Made by a program: the position numbers and the translations under genes
Source: Flavobacteriales bacterium
GTDB taxonomy: Bacteria > Bacteroidota > Bacteroidia > UBA10329
DNA length: 64,000 bases
Direction: 5' to 3'
Assembly (NCBI GenBank): GCA_020635495.1
Contig: JACJZQ010000005.1
Location: 142,500 to 206,499 of the forward strand
In this document: positions 1 through 10,000 of the stretch, piece by piece
How positions within the stretch are numbered: position 1 is the first letter of the stretch
Layout: every line of letters starts with the position of its first letter
Notes under the pieces: model-generated
What the model saw: the letters and a program-made list of their open reading frames with translations, nothing else
Databases searched by the model: none
What the model was told of the DNA's origin: nothing

Positions 1-260
1 AAGGTCTTTCATATCTAGTGCCGTTTCGCTATCTTTAAGATAACCTCAAAAATCGGTTGGGTAGACATGTAATATTAGAAATGTGAAAACCTGCTTTAGA
101 CGTTTGATGTGTAATTATTGACCGATTTGTTGAAATAGGTTAGAGATGTAATCTCAAAAAGCAAGATTTAGAGGTGTAATAGATTGAAAATCAAATAAAT
201 ACAGATAAAATGACAAGGGTTGTAGTTGTTTTGAGGTGTATAGAATGGTCAGATACGTTG
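1..260. other. intergenic stretch, no gene seen
   Basis: The stretch is A+T-rich and has no supported open frame. It contains the left arm (212-226) of a 15-base inverted repeat whose partner lies at 879-893, beyond the 3' end of the next gene. Short GGTGTAAT/GGTGTATA-like words recur at several places (around 110, 173 and 233). I see no RNA gene. Confidence 0.5.
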
Positions 261-292
261 TTTGACCATCGTTTACATCCGACCTAACTTTA
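261..292 (+). promoter_or_regulatory. Bacteroidota-type promoter of the small T9SS gene
   Basis: TTTG at 261-264, a 20-base spacer, and TAACTTTA at 285-292, one mismatch from the TAnnTTTG -7 consensus. It overlaps the upstream TTG candidate start at 262, so the ATG at 343 is the better start for the gene. Confidence 0.5.
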
Positions 293-342
293 GGGTAGAG
301 AATGCAGCAAACAAGAAGTTGAACCATTTAATAACAAACATC

Positions 343-831
343 ATGAACAACATTTACAAGAATTTCAAAGAAGGAGGACCAGTTAGAGGTCTGGCAAGAA
401 TTTCAGCCATCCTTATCATGATAATGGTGTGGATTCTCATCGACAAAGGCAATATATATGGTCAGAGTATTTCAGATTCTGATGCCATTGCCAAGTCTGA
501 AAAGTTAGACGTTACATCCAGTGCCTTGCTTAAGGCCGGTGGTGGAGACGGAGACATAACTGATGAAGGTTCTGACTCTGATGATGACAACTCTTTTGGG
601 GTGTATCCGAATCCGGTGCAAGGAGATCTTGTTTTCGATTTCGAATTCACTGTAAGAACCGGAGCGCCTTATGAGGTTTTGGATGCACACGGAAAATTGG
701 TTGATAAAGGAGTTATCAAGCCTGGAGTAACACATCATTCTGTGGACATGCGAGACCTAAGCACTGGACTCTACATTCTACGTGTAGAGCTAGGAGGAAA
801 GCTGCATGTTAAGAGAGTGATAAAGCAATAA
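343..831 (+). CDS. small secreted protein with T9SS type A sorting domain
   Basis: A 162-residue protein is predicted from the ATG at 343; a TTG-started version from 262 would overlap the promoter. A hydrophobic N-terminal segment (about residues 17-34, ending near VWILIDKGN) acts as export signal or anchor. An acidic Asp/Ser-rich linker follows (GDGDITDEGSDSDDDN). The last ~80 residues form a T9SS type A C-terminal domain: it opens with VYPNPV, has the LDAHGKLV strand, then STGLYILRVE and a basic end, VKRVIKQ. Such domains send proteins across the outer membrane through the Por secretion machinery. There is almost no cargo between signal and sorting domain, so the function is unknown. The gene stands alone, convergent with hldD and flanked by an inverted repeat. 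Confidence 0.75.
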   Translation: MNNIYKNFKEGGPVRGLARISAILIMIMVWILIDKGNIYGQSISDSDAIAKSEKLDVTSSALLKAGGGDGDITDEGSDSDDDNSFGVYPNPVQGDLVFDFEFTVRTGAPYEVLDAHGKLVDKGVIKPGVTHHSVDMRDLSTGLYILRVELGGKLHVKRVIKQ

Positions 832-902
832 CGAAATAGCGTACACCTCGTTCTTTGAAATACTGATAAGAAGAATTGACTACAACCCTTGTCGTCTTCC
901 CA

Positions 903-1868
903 TCAGAAATAAGTACCGGTAAGCAGATACTGTTTTACGTAATCGCTTATCCCTTCTTCCAAGGTATGGAATGGCTTTGAGTAGCCTATTGACCGCAATT
1001 TGGTCATGTTGGCTTCTGTAAAGTACTGGTATTTGTCTCTGATGTCTTCTGGAGTATCTATGAAATCAATGTTCTCCGGTTTTTCCATTGCCATGAAGGT
1101 GGCCTTGGTAAGATCTAGGAACGTACAGGCTTTCCCAGAGCCCAGATTGTAAAGGCCACTGTCTTTGCGATGCTCCAAAAGATAGATGCATACATCAACA
1201 ACATCTTTCACGTAAACGAAGTCTCTTAGCTGCTCGCCATCCCGAAAATCTGAATTGTGCGAACGGAAGAGCTTCATGCCATCGGTCTGGGTAATCTGGT
1301 TGAACGCGTGAAAGACCACAGACGCCATTCTTCCTTTATGATATTCGTTGGGACCATAAACGTTGAAGAATTTCAACCCCGACCAGAAATATGGTTTGGT
1401 TACCTGGTCTAAGGCCCAATTATCGAATTCGTTCTTCGACTCTCCGTAAGGGTTCAAAGGCTTGAGGTTTTTTATCACGGAATGATTGTCCTCAAACCCG
1501 AGTTCTCCTAACCCGTAGGTCGCAGCAGACGAAGCGTATATCAGCGGAAGTCCGAATTCAACACAGAGATTCCAAACTTTCTTAGAGTAATTGACATTCA
1601 GCTCTTGGAATACTTCGTGTTTGAATTCGGTGGTGTCTGTTCTTGCACCAAGGTGGAAGATGATCTGAACGAACCGATGGTTCGATTCGATCCAAGAAAA
1701 GAACTCTTTGCGGTCAACTTTTTGGCGAAGATTCTTGCCTTCGAGATTCTTGTTCTTGATAGGGTTGCTGAAATCATCAACAGCCACAAGGTCTAAATAG
1801 CCTGCCTTTTCAAGTCTGGAAAGAAGACAACTACCTATAAAACCCGCGGCACCGGTAACAACTATCAT
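903..1868 (-). CDS. hldD: ADP-L-glycero-D-manno-heptose 6-epimerase
   Basis: A short-chain dehydrogenase-fold sugar-nucleotide epimerase that converts ADP-D-glycero- to ADP-L-glycero-D-manno-heptose for the LPS inner core; cytoplasmic. The 321-residue length is usual. The N-terminal NAD(P) loop TGAAGFIGS is at residues 5-13, the SSA segment at 113-115, and the catalytic Y141-x3-K145 pair in PYGESK. The stretch FNVYGPNEYHKGRMASV is characteristic of the HldD branch rather than GalE. Its start shares one base with the stop of the upstream lipoprotein gene (TGATG), so the two are probably translationally coupled. No other heptose gene is in view. Confidence 0.93.
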   Translation of the reverse strand: MIVVTGAAGFIGSCLLSRLEKAGYLDLVAVDDFSNPIKNKNLEGKNLRQKVDRKEFFSWIESNHRFVQIIFHLGARTDTTEFKHEVFQELNVNYSKKVWNLCVEFGLPLIYASSAATYGLGELGFEDNHSVIKNLKPLNPYGESKNEFDNWALDQVTKPYFWSGLKFFNVYGPNEYHKGRMASVVFHAFNQITQTDGMKLFRSHNSDFRDGEQLRDFVYVKDVVDVCIYLLEHRKDSGLYNLGSGKACTFLDLTKATFMAMEKPENIDFIDTPEDIRDKYQYFTEANMTKLRSIGYSKPFHTLEEGISDYVKQYLLTGTYF

Positions 1869-2296
1869 CAGTTGAAGATCATTAGAACGTTGCCATCAAA
1901 AGTGGTGTTGTACTGATGTAGTCCAACATTTGCCGGTCCGTCAATGGGCGCTCCATCTACAAGTAAGAATTTGGAGTCGCAACATTCCTCATCATGTGCA
2001 GTAATGTCTGTATTGTCAACTTTAACCCGACAATTGTCATTTACCTGAAAAGTGCAGTGTCTGTCAAAGGCTCTGAATTCTTCAGGTGTGGCCCTGTAAA
2101 CAATGATGCCTCTTGAACCACCACCTATATATAACCATCCTCCAACTGCCAATAGTGGAGCAAACTCCGGATTGGATACCGTTAGCTGATAGTTTACTGG
2201 AACATAAGGAATACCGCTTGGGTTGGTTCGTTCACAGGATCCGGAAATGAGAATTATACTCAGGCAGAGTATGCCGAATAGATGTCTTAGTTGCAT
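1868..2296 (-). CDS. Rieske-like lipoprotein without the histidine ligands
   Basis: A 142-residue predicted lipoprotein: a hydrophobic signal ends at ISGSC, with lipidated Cys21. The rest resembles the small beta-rich Rieske-like proteins of Bacteroidota: RAFDRHC around residue 81, a second cysteine pair at 105-106, then DGAPIDGPA and a closing QYNTTFDGNVLMIFN strand. In true Rieske proteins the cluster motifs are CxH and CxxH. Here the first reads C81-T-F83 and the second C105-x-x-S108, so both histidines are absent and a normal 2Fe-2S Rieske cluster is unlikely. It is first in a two-gene unit with hldD (one-base overlap). The fold assignment comes from pattern recall and is moderate. Confidence 0.6.
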   Translation of the reverse strand: MQLRHLFGILCLSIILISGSCERTNPSGIPYVPVNYQLTVSNPEFAPLLAVGGWLYIGGGSRGIIVYRATPEEFRAFDRHCTFQVNDNCRVKVDNTDITAHDEECCDSKFLLVDGAPIDGPANVGLHQYNTTFDGNVLMIFN

Positions 2297-2441
2297 GCCA
2301 CGAAGTTACGGCTAACGGAACATCCATTAAATGGTATTATTGCGTTGAAGCCGCAAGAATTGCTTCAAGTGGTAGAATAGTCATGGAATGTGTCCGTTCT
2401 GGTACATTGGAAACAGAGGTTACATATCATATTCGCAAAAA

Positions 2442-2714
2442 ATGAAACTGATCAAACAACTCATATTCATTTTCTTCTTATCAGTAATTGCTGGAACGGC
2501 AAGTGCACAGAGTTCTGCAACCAAGGCCCAAAAAGCTGCGGATAAGAAGCAGGAACAATTGAAGAAAGAGGAAGAGGCTGCCCATAAACAGGGACTTAAA
2601 AGACATATGAAGCTTCAGGACAAGGAAACGCGGAAGAGGATGAAGCAAACAAATAAGAAGAACAAGAGAATGAACCGACCGAAGAAATGGTCGGCCAAAA
2701 AGAGAAAAGAATAA
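2442..2714 (+). CDS. small Lys/Gln-rich secreted protein
   Basis: A 90-residue product is predicted from the ATG at 2442, which opens a clean signal peptide (MKLIKQLIFIFFLSVIAGTASA, cleavage near AQS). An upstream in-frame start would put 18 unrelated residues before it. The mature part is almost wholly charged: Lys, Glu, Gln and Arg in a likely helical or coiled-coil run, ending in a very basic tail. I recognise no domain. The stop overlaps the next ATG by one base (TAATG), so it is co-translated with the membrane protein downstream. The polybasic tail could bind nucleic acid or polyanions, but that is only inference. Confidence 0.65.
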   Translation: MKLIKQLIFIFFLSVIAGTASAQSSATKAQKAADKKQEQLKKEEEAAHKQGLKRHMKLQDKETRKRMKQTNKKNKRMNRPKKWSAKKRKE

Positions 2715-3190
2715 TGGACGATCTGGGAAACATAGTTTATGTGATCATAGCAATAGGCTGGTTCTTCTGGAACGCCTATAAAAAGTCGCAAGAGAAGCAG
2801 GCCAATGAGCAAAAGCAGCAGCGGTCTCAGCCAACAACCTCTCGTACCGATGAGTCAGCAGCTGATCCGTACAAAAGCCTGGAAGACATTATTCTAGAGC
2901 AGTTAGAAGGAAAGAGGGAGCCGAAGCCAGAACCTGTTGTTGCAAGGGAAACCCGCAGGTCAAACAAGGATAAATTCCTGAGTATGGACCTGGACCATTT
3001 TCATTTGCCGGATGATTATCAAATGTCAAAGGACGAGAGCAAAAGTCACCGGGTTCAGCGTCAGGTAGCGCAGTTGCAAAACATGGAAATGGAGCCTGAA
3101 GCATCAGTAATGAATGAGTTATTTCCTGAAGGTTTCGACCTAAGGAAAGCAGTAGTGTTAAATGCCATTTTGGAGAGGCCTTACAGATAG
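2714..3190 (+). CDS. membrane-anchored hypothetical protein
   Basis: A 158-residue protein from the ATG at 2714, which overlaps the preceding stop by one base; a start nine codons earlier is possible but lies inside the upstream gene. One transmembrane segment lies at about residues 5-20 (GNIVYVIIAIGWFFW). A long polar, Gln/Glu/Lys-rich cytoplasmic or periplasmic tail follows, and the C-terminal FDLRKAVVLNAILERPYR is the only stretch with a folded look. That ending is common in small Bacteroidota inner-membrane proteins of unknown role. No catalytic motif is visible. Confidence 0.65.
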   Translation: MDDLGNIVYVIIAIGWFFWNAYKKSQEKQANEQKQQRSQPTTSRTDESAADPYKSLEDIILEQLEGKREPKPEPVVARETRRSNKDKFLSMDLDHFHLPDDYQMSKDESKSHRVQRQVAQLQNMEMEPEASVMNELFPEGFDLRKAVVLNAILERPYR

Positions 3191-3223
3191 GTGATTAACA
3201 CGCTTTAACAATTGTTTAACAAA

Positions 3224-3256
3224 TTTTGACACGCGAATTGATCTTTGCTACTTTAG
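3224..3256 (+). promoter_or_regulatory. probable promoter of the TonB receptor-T9SS operon
   Basis: TTTTG at 3224-3228, a 20-base spacer, and TACTTTAG at 3249-3256, one mismatch from TAnnTTTG. It lies 38 bases before the ATG at 3295 and fits the other promoters in this window. Confidence 0.45.
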
Positions 3257-3294
3257 CCGCGCTTTTTGCGGAGCATAACTGAAAAGTATTAGGT

Positions 3295-6200
3295 ATGATT
3301 AAAAGACTTCTACTACTTACTGTACTCATTGTCAGTGCAATAGGGATTTCAAAAGCCCAGGTGGGAACCGGTACATTGACCGGAACGGTAACTGATGAGT
3401 CCAACGGAGAACCCGTTCCATTTGCCAATATCGTGGTGATGCAGGCAGGCCAACAGGTTACTGGTGCTTCCACAGATTTTGATGGGAAGTACAAGATTCC
3501 GGCCTTGAAGCCGGCCAACGATTATGTGGTTAAAGCGTCCGTAGTTGGATTTACCGCCCAGGAAAAGCGAGGTGTTATCGTTAAGGCCAACCAGAACAAC
3601 TTCGTTGACTTTAAAATGAGCGCTGGTGTTAAGCTGGATGAGGTTGTCGTTATCGACTATGAGGTTCCTTTGATTGAGAAGGATGGAGGTTCAACTACCA
3701 CAGTAACTGGTAAAGACATTGAGAAGATGCCAAGTAGGGGTGCTGCTGCGGCTGTTACCACTGCAGCTGGTGTACAGGATAACGATGGTTCAATCGGTAG
3801 TGTAAGAGGAACTAGAGATGGATCTACCTACACCTATATAGATGGTGTAAAGGTCCGTGGTTCAACAGCGCTTCCTCAATCTGCATACGAGCAGGTACAA
3901 GTATTGACAGGTGGTGTGCCAGCACAGTACGGTGATGCAACTGGTGGTATCATCTCTATTACAACGAGAGGTGCTGCCCGTAAAGTAAGCGGTAGTGTTG
4001 AGGTTGTATCTTCTGGAGGACTTAAGTACAACGACAACAATGACTATCTGTTTGATGCACAAGGTTATCATCTTGGTGCGGCCAGTTTAACTGGTCCATT
4101 GATCAGCATCAAAGACAAGTCGGATCCTGAAGGAAAAGCGAAAAAGCCTATTGTCGGTTTCTTCTTGGCTGGTGAGGCGAACTGGATTCAGGATCCAAGA
4201 CCTTCTGCAATCGGTAATTATTATGTAAGTGATGATGTTCTAACTGATCTGGAGCAGAATCCTATCGTTCAATCTCCACAAGGTGCTTCTATTCTCCGTT
4301 CTGAATTGATTAGAAAGAGTGACCTTGAATGGACCGCACAACGCAAAAACACACGTAGAAGAGGTATAGTTGCGTCAGGAAACTTGGATTTCTATCTAAC
4401 GCCTACAATCAGCTTAAAAGTTGGTGGGTCTGTTGATATCAACGATAGCAAGATCTACACCTATAACGGGTCAATGTTCAACTTCAAGAACAACGGTTTG
4501 CAGCAGCAGCAAACTTGGAGGGTTTTTGGTCGTTTCACACAACGATTCAATAACCAAATGGCCACTGATGAAGATGGTCAGCAAAGAAAAAAGTCTGCCG
4601 TTTCTAATGCATTCTACAGCATTCAGGCTGACTATGAGAGCTACACGGCCAAAACCATGAACGAAAAGCACAAGGATGATCTTTTCAAATATGGTTATGT
4701 AGGAAAGTTCACAACATACAGAGAACCTACTTATGCTCTGGGTATTGATGACAGCACTGGTTTGTTCGGATTCCTTCAAGGGCCTTACAACGATACATTG
4801 GTTGCATTCGAAGCTTCTGACATTAATCCAAACCTTTCCGCTTACACGCAGCAGTATTACAATCAGAATCCTGATGCAGACGGTAAGTACGAAAACCTTA
4901 CTCAGATTGAGCAGGATAGAGGAGCGCTTAGAAATGGTGATGTGCCAAGAAGTGTTTACAGCCTGTGGGATAATACTGGAACACAGTACAACAGTTACAG
5001 CATCAATGAGCTTACACAGTTCAGGGTTATGGCAACAGGTTCATTCGACATCAAGAACCACTCAATTTCTCTTGGTTTTGAATATGAGCAGCGTAAAGAT
5101 TCTTACGTAGGTTATGCGCCTAGAGGGCTTTGGACCATTACGCGTCAGTACGCAAATTCTCACTTGGCTCAGCAAGATCCAACTCCTCTCGTTCAATTTG
5201 ATGAGAATGGGGTGTTTACTGATACTATTAACTATAACCAGTTGTACACTCCAGACGAAGATTACCCGAACATTGGTAACGGACAGTACTACATAGATTA
5301 CAACATTCGTAAAGCGCTAGGATTGGATCCAGCTGGGACTGATTTCATCGATATTGATTCTTACGATCCAGAGTTCTTTGACATCAGCTGGTTCAGTGCA
5401 GATGAGTTGTTGAACAACGGTAACAACTATGTGCTTTACTACGGTTTCGATCACACTGGAAAGAAAATCAAAGGAAGACCAACATTTGATGATTTCTTCA
5501 ATGATAGAGATGAGTTCGGTAACTACACTAGAAAGATCGGAGCATTCGAGCCTATCTACATTGCTGGATACATCCAAGACGAATTCACTTTCAAGGATCT
5601 CATCTTCCGCGTTGGTGTAAGGGTTGATAGATATGATGCCAACCAGAAAGTACTTAAGGATAAGTTCTTGTTCCGCGAAGCAAGAACGGTTGCCGAAACA
5701 CCAACAATTGGAAACAATCCGCACAATGCTCCTTCTAACATCCCAAGTTCAGCTGTGGTCTACGTTAACTCACTAGACAACCCAACGGCTGCAGTAGGTT
5801 ATCGTGATGGAGATACTTGGTATGATGCAACGGGTACTGAGGTTACAGACCCATCTGTTTTGCAGACAGGAACTGGTATTGCACCGTACTTGTTTGATAC
5901 ACCAGGTGTGAATCCGGTTACAGGAGAGCCAGAGCCTGTGACAACAGCCGGAGCCTTCAAGGATTACGAGCCTCAAGTGAACGTTATGCCACGTATTTCA
6001 TTCTCATTCCCAATTTCTGAGAATGCTTTGTTCTATGCTAACTACGATGTACTTACTCAGCGTCCGCTGAACGGAAACCGCTTGAATCTGATAGATTACT
6101 TGTTCATCGAGAACAACAACAACCTTATCAACAACCCTGATCTGAAGCCAGAAACAACGATTGAATACGCAGTTGGATTCAAGCAAAAGATCAGTAAGCG

Positions 6201-7062
6201 TTCTGCAATTGAGTTGAATGCGTTCTATCGTGAGATGCGAGATCAGATCACTACGGTTAGGATTTCTGAAGCATACCCAAGAAGCTACCTCACTTTCGAT
6301 AACCTGGATTTCGGTACTGTTAAGGGTCTTACTCTTACTTACGATCTTAGAAGAACCAAGAACATCCAACTTCGATTGGCTTATACACTTCAGTTTGCTG
6401 ATGGTACTGGTTCTAATTCAACAACAAGTTTGAATTTGGTCAATGCTGGCTTCCCAAACCTTCGTGTAATTCAGCCACTTGATTTTGATCAGAGACATAA
6501 CATTGTTGTTAGCGCTGATTACAGATTTGGAGAAGGAAAGAATTACAACGGACCTAAGACCGTAACCAAAGGTGGTAAAACCATCAACTGGTTGCAGAAC
6601 TTCGGTATCAACGCCATCATTCGTGCTGGTTCAGGTAACCCATTCTCTCGTCAGAGCAACATCCAGCCAACTGGTATCAACGATAACCTAGGAAGTGGTT
6701 TCCTTGATGGATCTATCAACGGATCTAACCGCCCATGGCAGTTCAGAGTTGATATGAGAGTTGATAAGGATTTCACCGTTAAGTGGACAAAAGGAAAAGA
6801 GGGCAAACCAGCTAAAACCTCATACCTGAATGTTTACTTGGATTTCCAGAACCTGATCGGAACTCAGAATGTTATCAGTGCTTACAGAGCAACAGGTAAC
6901 CCTGACGATGATGGATATCTCTTGGCACAACAAAGCCAAGCCGCTATAGAATCTCAAACTGATGAACAATCATTCCGTGACCTGTACGCAGTTAAGGTAA
7001 ATCGCCCAACGAATTACTCCTTACCTAGAAGAATTCGGTTGGGTATAATGTTGAATTTCTGA
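3295..7062 (+). CDS. TonB-dependent receptor with CarboxypepD_reg-like N-terminal domain
   Basis: A 1255-residue outer-membrane receptor. The signal peptide ends at SKAQ (residue 22). Residues ~26-110 form the carboxypeptidase-regulatory-like beta domain (GTLTGTVTDESNGEPVPFANIVV, STDFDGKYKIP) seen in many Bacteroidota receptors. The plug follows, with a conserved start segment MPSRGAAAAVTTAAGVQ at residues 145-161 and later YIDGVKVRG and GGIISITTRG. The remainder is a long barrel with Tyr/Asn-rich strands, ending in an aromatic residue (RIRLGIMLNF). It is the first gene of an operon with a giant T9SS substrate (12-base gap) and a PorV/PorQ protein, so it more likely takes part in export or handling of that protein than in nutrient uptake alone. 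The substrate is unknown. Confidence 0.9.
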   Translation: MIKRLLLLTVLIVSAIGISKAQVGTGTLTGTVTDESNGEPVPFANIVVMQAGQQVTGASTDFDGKYKIPALKPANDYVVKASVVGFTAQEKRGVIVKANQNNFVDFKMSAGVKLDEVVVIDYEVPLIEKDGGSTTTVTGKDIEKMPSRGAAAAVTTAAGVQDNDGSIGSVRGTRDGSTYTYIDGVKVRGSTALPQSAYEQVQVLTGGVPAQYGDATGGIISITTRGAARKVSGSVEVVSSGGLKYNDNNDYLFDAQGYHLGAASLTGPLISIKDKSDPEGKAKKPIVGFFLAGEANWIQDPRPSAIGNYYVSDDVLTDLEQNPIVQSPQGASILRSELIRKSDLEWTAQRKNTRRRGIVASGNLDFYLTPTISLKVGGSVDINDSKIYTYNGSMFNFKNNGLQQQQTWRVFGRFTQRFNNQMATDEDGQQRKKSAVSNAFYSIQADYESYTAKTMNEKHKDDLFKYGYVGKFTTYREPTYALGIDDSTGLFGFLQGPYNDTLVAFEASDINPNLSAYTQQYYNQNPDADGKYENLTQIEQDRGALRNGDVPRSVYSLWDNTGTQYNSYSINELTQFRVMATGSFDIKNHSISLGFEYEQRKDSYVGYAPRGLWTITRQYANSHLAQQDPTPLVQFDENGVFTDTINYNQLYTPDEDYPNIGNGQYYIDYNIRKALGLDPAGTDFIDIDSYDPEFFDISWFSADELLNNGNNYVLYYGFDHTGKKIKGRPTFDDFFNDRDEFGNYTRKIGAFEPIYIAGYIQDEFTFKDLIFRVGVRVDRYDANQKVLKDKFLFREARTVAETPTIGNNPHNAPSNIPSSAVVYVNSLDNPTAAVGYRDGDTWYDATGTEVTDPSVLQTGTGIAPYLFDTPGVNPVTGEPEPVTTAGAFKDYEPQVNVMPRISFSFPISENALFYANYDVLTQRPLNGNRLNLIDYLFIENNNNLINNPDLKPETTIEYAVGFKQKISKRSAIELNAFYREMRDQITTVRISEAYPRSYLTFDNLDFGTVKGLTLTYDLRRTKNIQLRLAYTLQFADGTGSNSTTSLNLVNAGFPNLRVIQPLDFDQRHNIVVSADYRFGEGKNYNGPKTVTKGGKTINWLQNFGINAIIRAGSGNPFSRQSNIQPTGINDNLGSGFLDGSINGSNRPWQFRVDMRVDKDFTVKWTKGKEGKPAKTSYLNVYLDFQNLIGTQNVISAYRATGNPDDDGYLLAQQSQAAIESQTDEQSFRDLYAVKVNRPTNYSLPRRIRLGIMLNF

Positions 7063-7074
7063 TAGAAAAAAGAA

Positions 7075-10000
7075 ATGGTCATGTTTAAACGGTTTAGAAT
7101 TTTAGTCGCAGTTGCTATTGTCTTCGGAAGCTTTAGCATCGCGCAAGCAGAAAAAACGAAAGGATTGGCAGGCTCCAATGCGCCTGTTACAAACAACTCC
7201 GGCCCCAAGGATCTGGCAGCAGACTGCCTTCCTCCAGCGGCTTCCATTGAGTTGGATCTGAACAACGTGAGAACGTTGATTCACTCTGGTGGAGACATGT
7301 GGTGGGACCTACAGAGCGTAGCTCAGTATGAGGTGCCAAAAGGCGGAGGTGTACATGCACTATACGCAGGTTCTCTGTGGATGGGTGGAGTTGACGTTAA
7401 CAACCAACTCAAAGTAGCTGCGGTACGATTCCGTCAGGTAGGTTATGATTTTTGGCCTGGTCCATTGAACACAACCACTGCTGAGATCGATCCGGGAACA
7501 TGCTCTGAGTATGATAGATTTTTCCCAATTACAAGAGCAGAGGTAGATCAATGGGTTGCCTATAATCTTAGTGATGATCCAGAAGGAGAATACCCTGGAT
7601 ACGTAATTCCAGAGTCAATTCTGGATTGGCCAGCGCACGGTGATCTTACTGCTGGACAGGACTATAACCTAGCACCATACTTTGACGCTGATGGAAGTGG
7701 TAGCTACAATCCGGAAGAAGGTGGCGACTACCCTTATTATGACCTGAACCCAACAGACTTTGATTGTCTTTCTGAAAGAGAAGTAAAGCTATTCGGTGAT
7801 GAAACACTTTGGTGGGTATTCAACGATAAAGGAAACATTCACACAGAGACAGGTGCCAACCCAATTGGTATGGAAATCCGTGGTCAGGCGTTTGCATTTG
7901 CAACAAACGATGAGATCAACGACATGACCTTCTACAACTATGAGTTGATCAACAGAGGGTCGTTCACTTTGACCAACACGTACTTTGCGCAGTGGGTTGA
8001 TGCCGACCTTGGATTTGCAGAGGACGATTACGTTGGTTGTGATGTAAGAAGAGGTCTTGGATATTGCTACAATGGTAATGCAGTTGATGGAACCGGTGGT
8101 CCACAGCAATATGGTGAGAACCCACCAGCAATTGGTGTTGACTTCTTCCAAGGCCCGTATCAAGACAATGATGGAGTAGATAATCCATTGTATTCAAACT
8201 GTGAGGTTCAGCAAGCTTTGAGCGAAGACGGAATCGTCTACGGAGGTATCGGAGTTGGATACGGTGATGGAATTGCTGATAACGAACGATTCGGTATGAG
8301 AAGATTCGTTTACCACAACAACTCAGGTGGTGGTGGTAACCCAGCTCAAACTGACCCGTCAACCGGAGCCGACTACTACAATTACATGCGTGGTATTTGG
8401 TTGGATGGTTCTCCTATGTGTTATGGCGCCAACGGTCACCCATCAAGTGGTTGTGATCAAGGAACATTGGCAGGTTACATGTTCCCTGGAGATTCTGACC
8501 CTTGTGGTTGGGGTACAAATGGCAACCCGCAGGTTGAATGGACTGAGCAAACTGCCAATAACGTGCCATTCGATAGACGATTTATGCAATCTGCGGGTCC
8601 GTTCACCTTGGAGCCTGGAGCTGTAAATGACATTACGGTTGGAGTTGTTTGGGCACGTGCCAATGATGCTAGCGACCCATTCGAGTCTGTTGAGAAAGTG
8701 CGTGTGGTTGATGATAAGGCACAGGCCTTGTTCGATAACTGTTTCGTACTAATTGATGGTCCAGATGCTCCAGAATTGAGTATTGTTGAATTGGACAAGG
8801 AGTTGATTCTCACCTTGATAAATCCAGCTGCTTCTAATAACTCAAACGAAGATTACGCAGCAGTTGATCCATTCATTGTTTCTCCTGATGGACAAACATG
8901 GGATAACATCTATCGATTTGAAGGATACCAGATATTCCAATTGAAGGATGAAACTGTTTCTTCTTCTGAATTGACCAACCCAGACCTTGCCAGATTAGTT
9001 GCTCAGTGCGATATCGAAAACATCGATCCATTGACAAATGCACCTATCGCACAGTTGGTAAACTTCTCGTTCTCAGAAGAGTTGAATGCCAGTATTCCTG
9101 TGGAAATGGTGAACGGTGAGAATGAAGGACTTCGTCACTCATTCAGAATTACACAAGATCAGTTTGCCAGCGGTAACAACCAACTGGTAAACCACAAGAA
9201 GTACTACTACATGGCAGTTGCGTACGCTTACAATAACTACAAGACGTACGATCAGAACGACCCACTTCAGTTGGATGGGCAGAAAGTGCCTTACTTGGCA
9301 GGTCGTAAAAATGCCTTCGGTGGTGCTATTGAATCCGTTGTTGCCATTCCGCACATTGTTGCTCCAGAAGAGTCAGGCACCATTCTTTCTGCTCAGTACG
9401 GAGACGGACCACAATTGACAAGAATTGAAGGTCAAGGAAACGGTGGCCGTGACCTTGCGTTGGTTCGTCAATCGGTAGAGGATATCGCAAATGCACCGAA
9501 TGCACGATTTGAGCAGATCACGTATGCGGCTGGTAGAGGCCCTGTTGATATCAAAGTGGTTGACCCAAAGAATCTTCCAAATGCTGAGTTTGTATTCAAA
9601 ATGTTGGATAGCATCACTCCGGGTGATCTGGAAGACGCTTACTGGTCTCTTGAATGTATTGGTGGAGATTGCCCAACCATTGGAAGCGGAACAGAGACAA
9701 TTGTTTACGCAGACAAGCCAATTGGCCTAAGCAACGGAAACGAGCAGATCATTCCTGAATGGGGATTGTCTGTGTTCCTAGAGCAGACCATTGATCCAGG
9801 AGATGAGGCCAGCGGTAATGGATTCATCGATGGACGTATTTCATTTGCAGGGACAAAATTCTGGCTCACAGGAATCTCTGATATTGACGGTGGAACGCCT
9901 CTCAATTGGATTCGTTCAGGAACATTGGAAGACCAAAACAATCCTTCTAATAGTGATTACGCTGGCGATGATAATCAGGTGTACGAAACTGTTCTCAACG

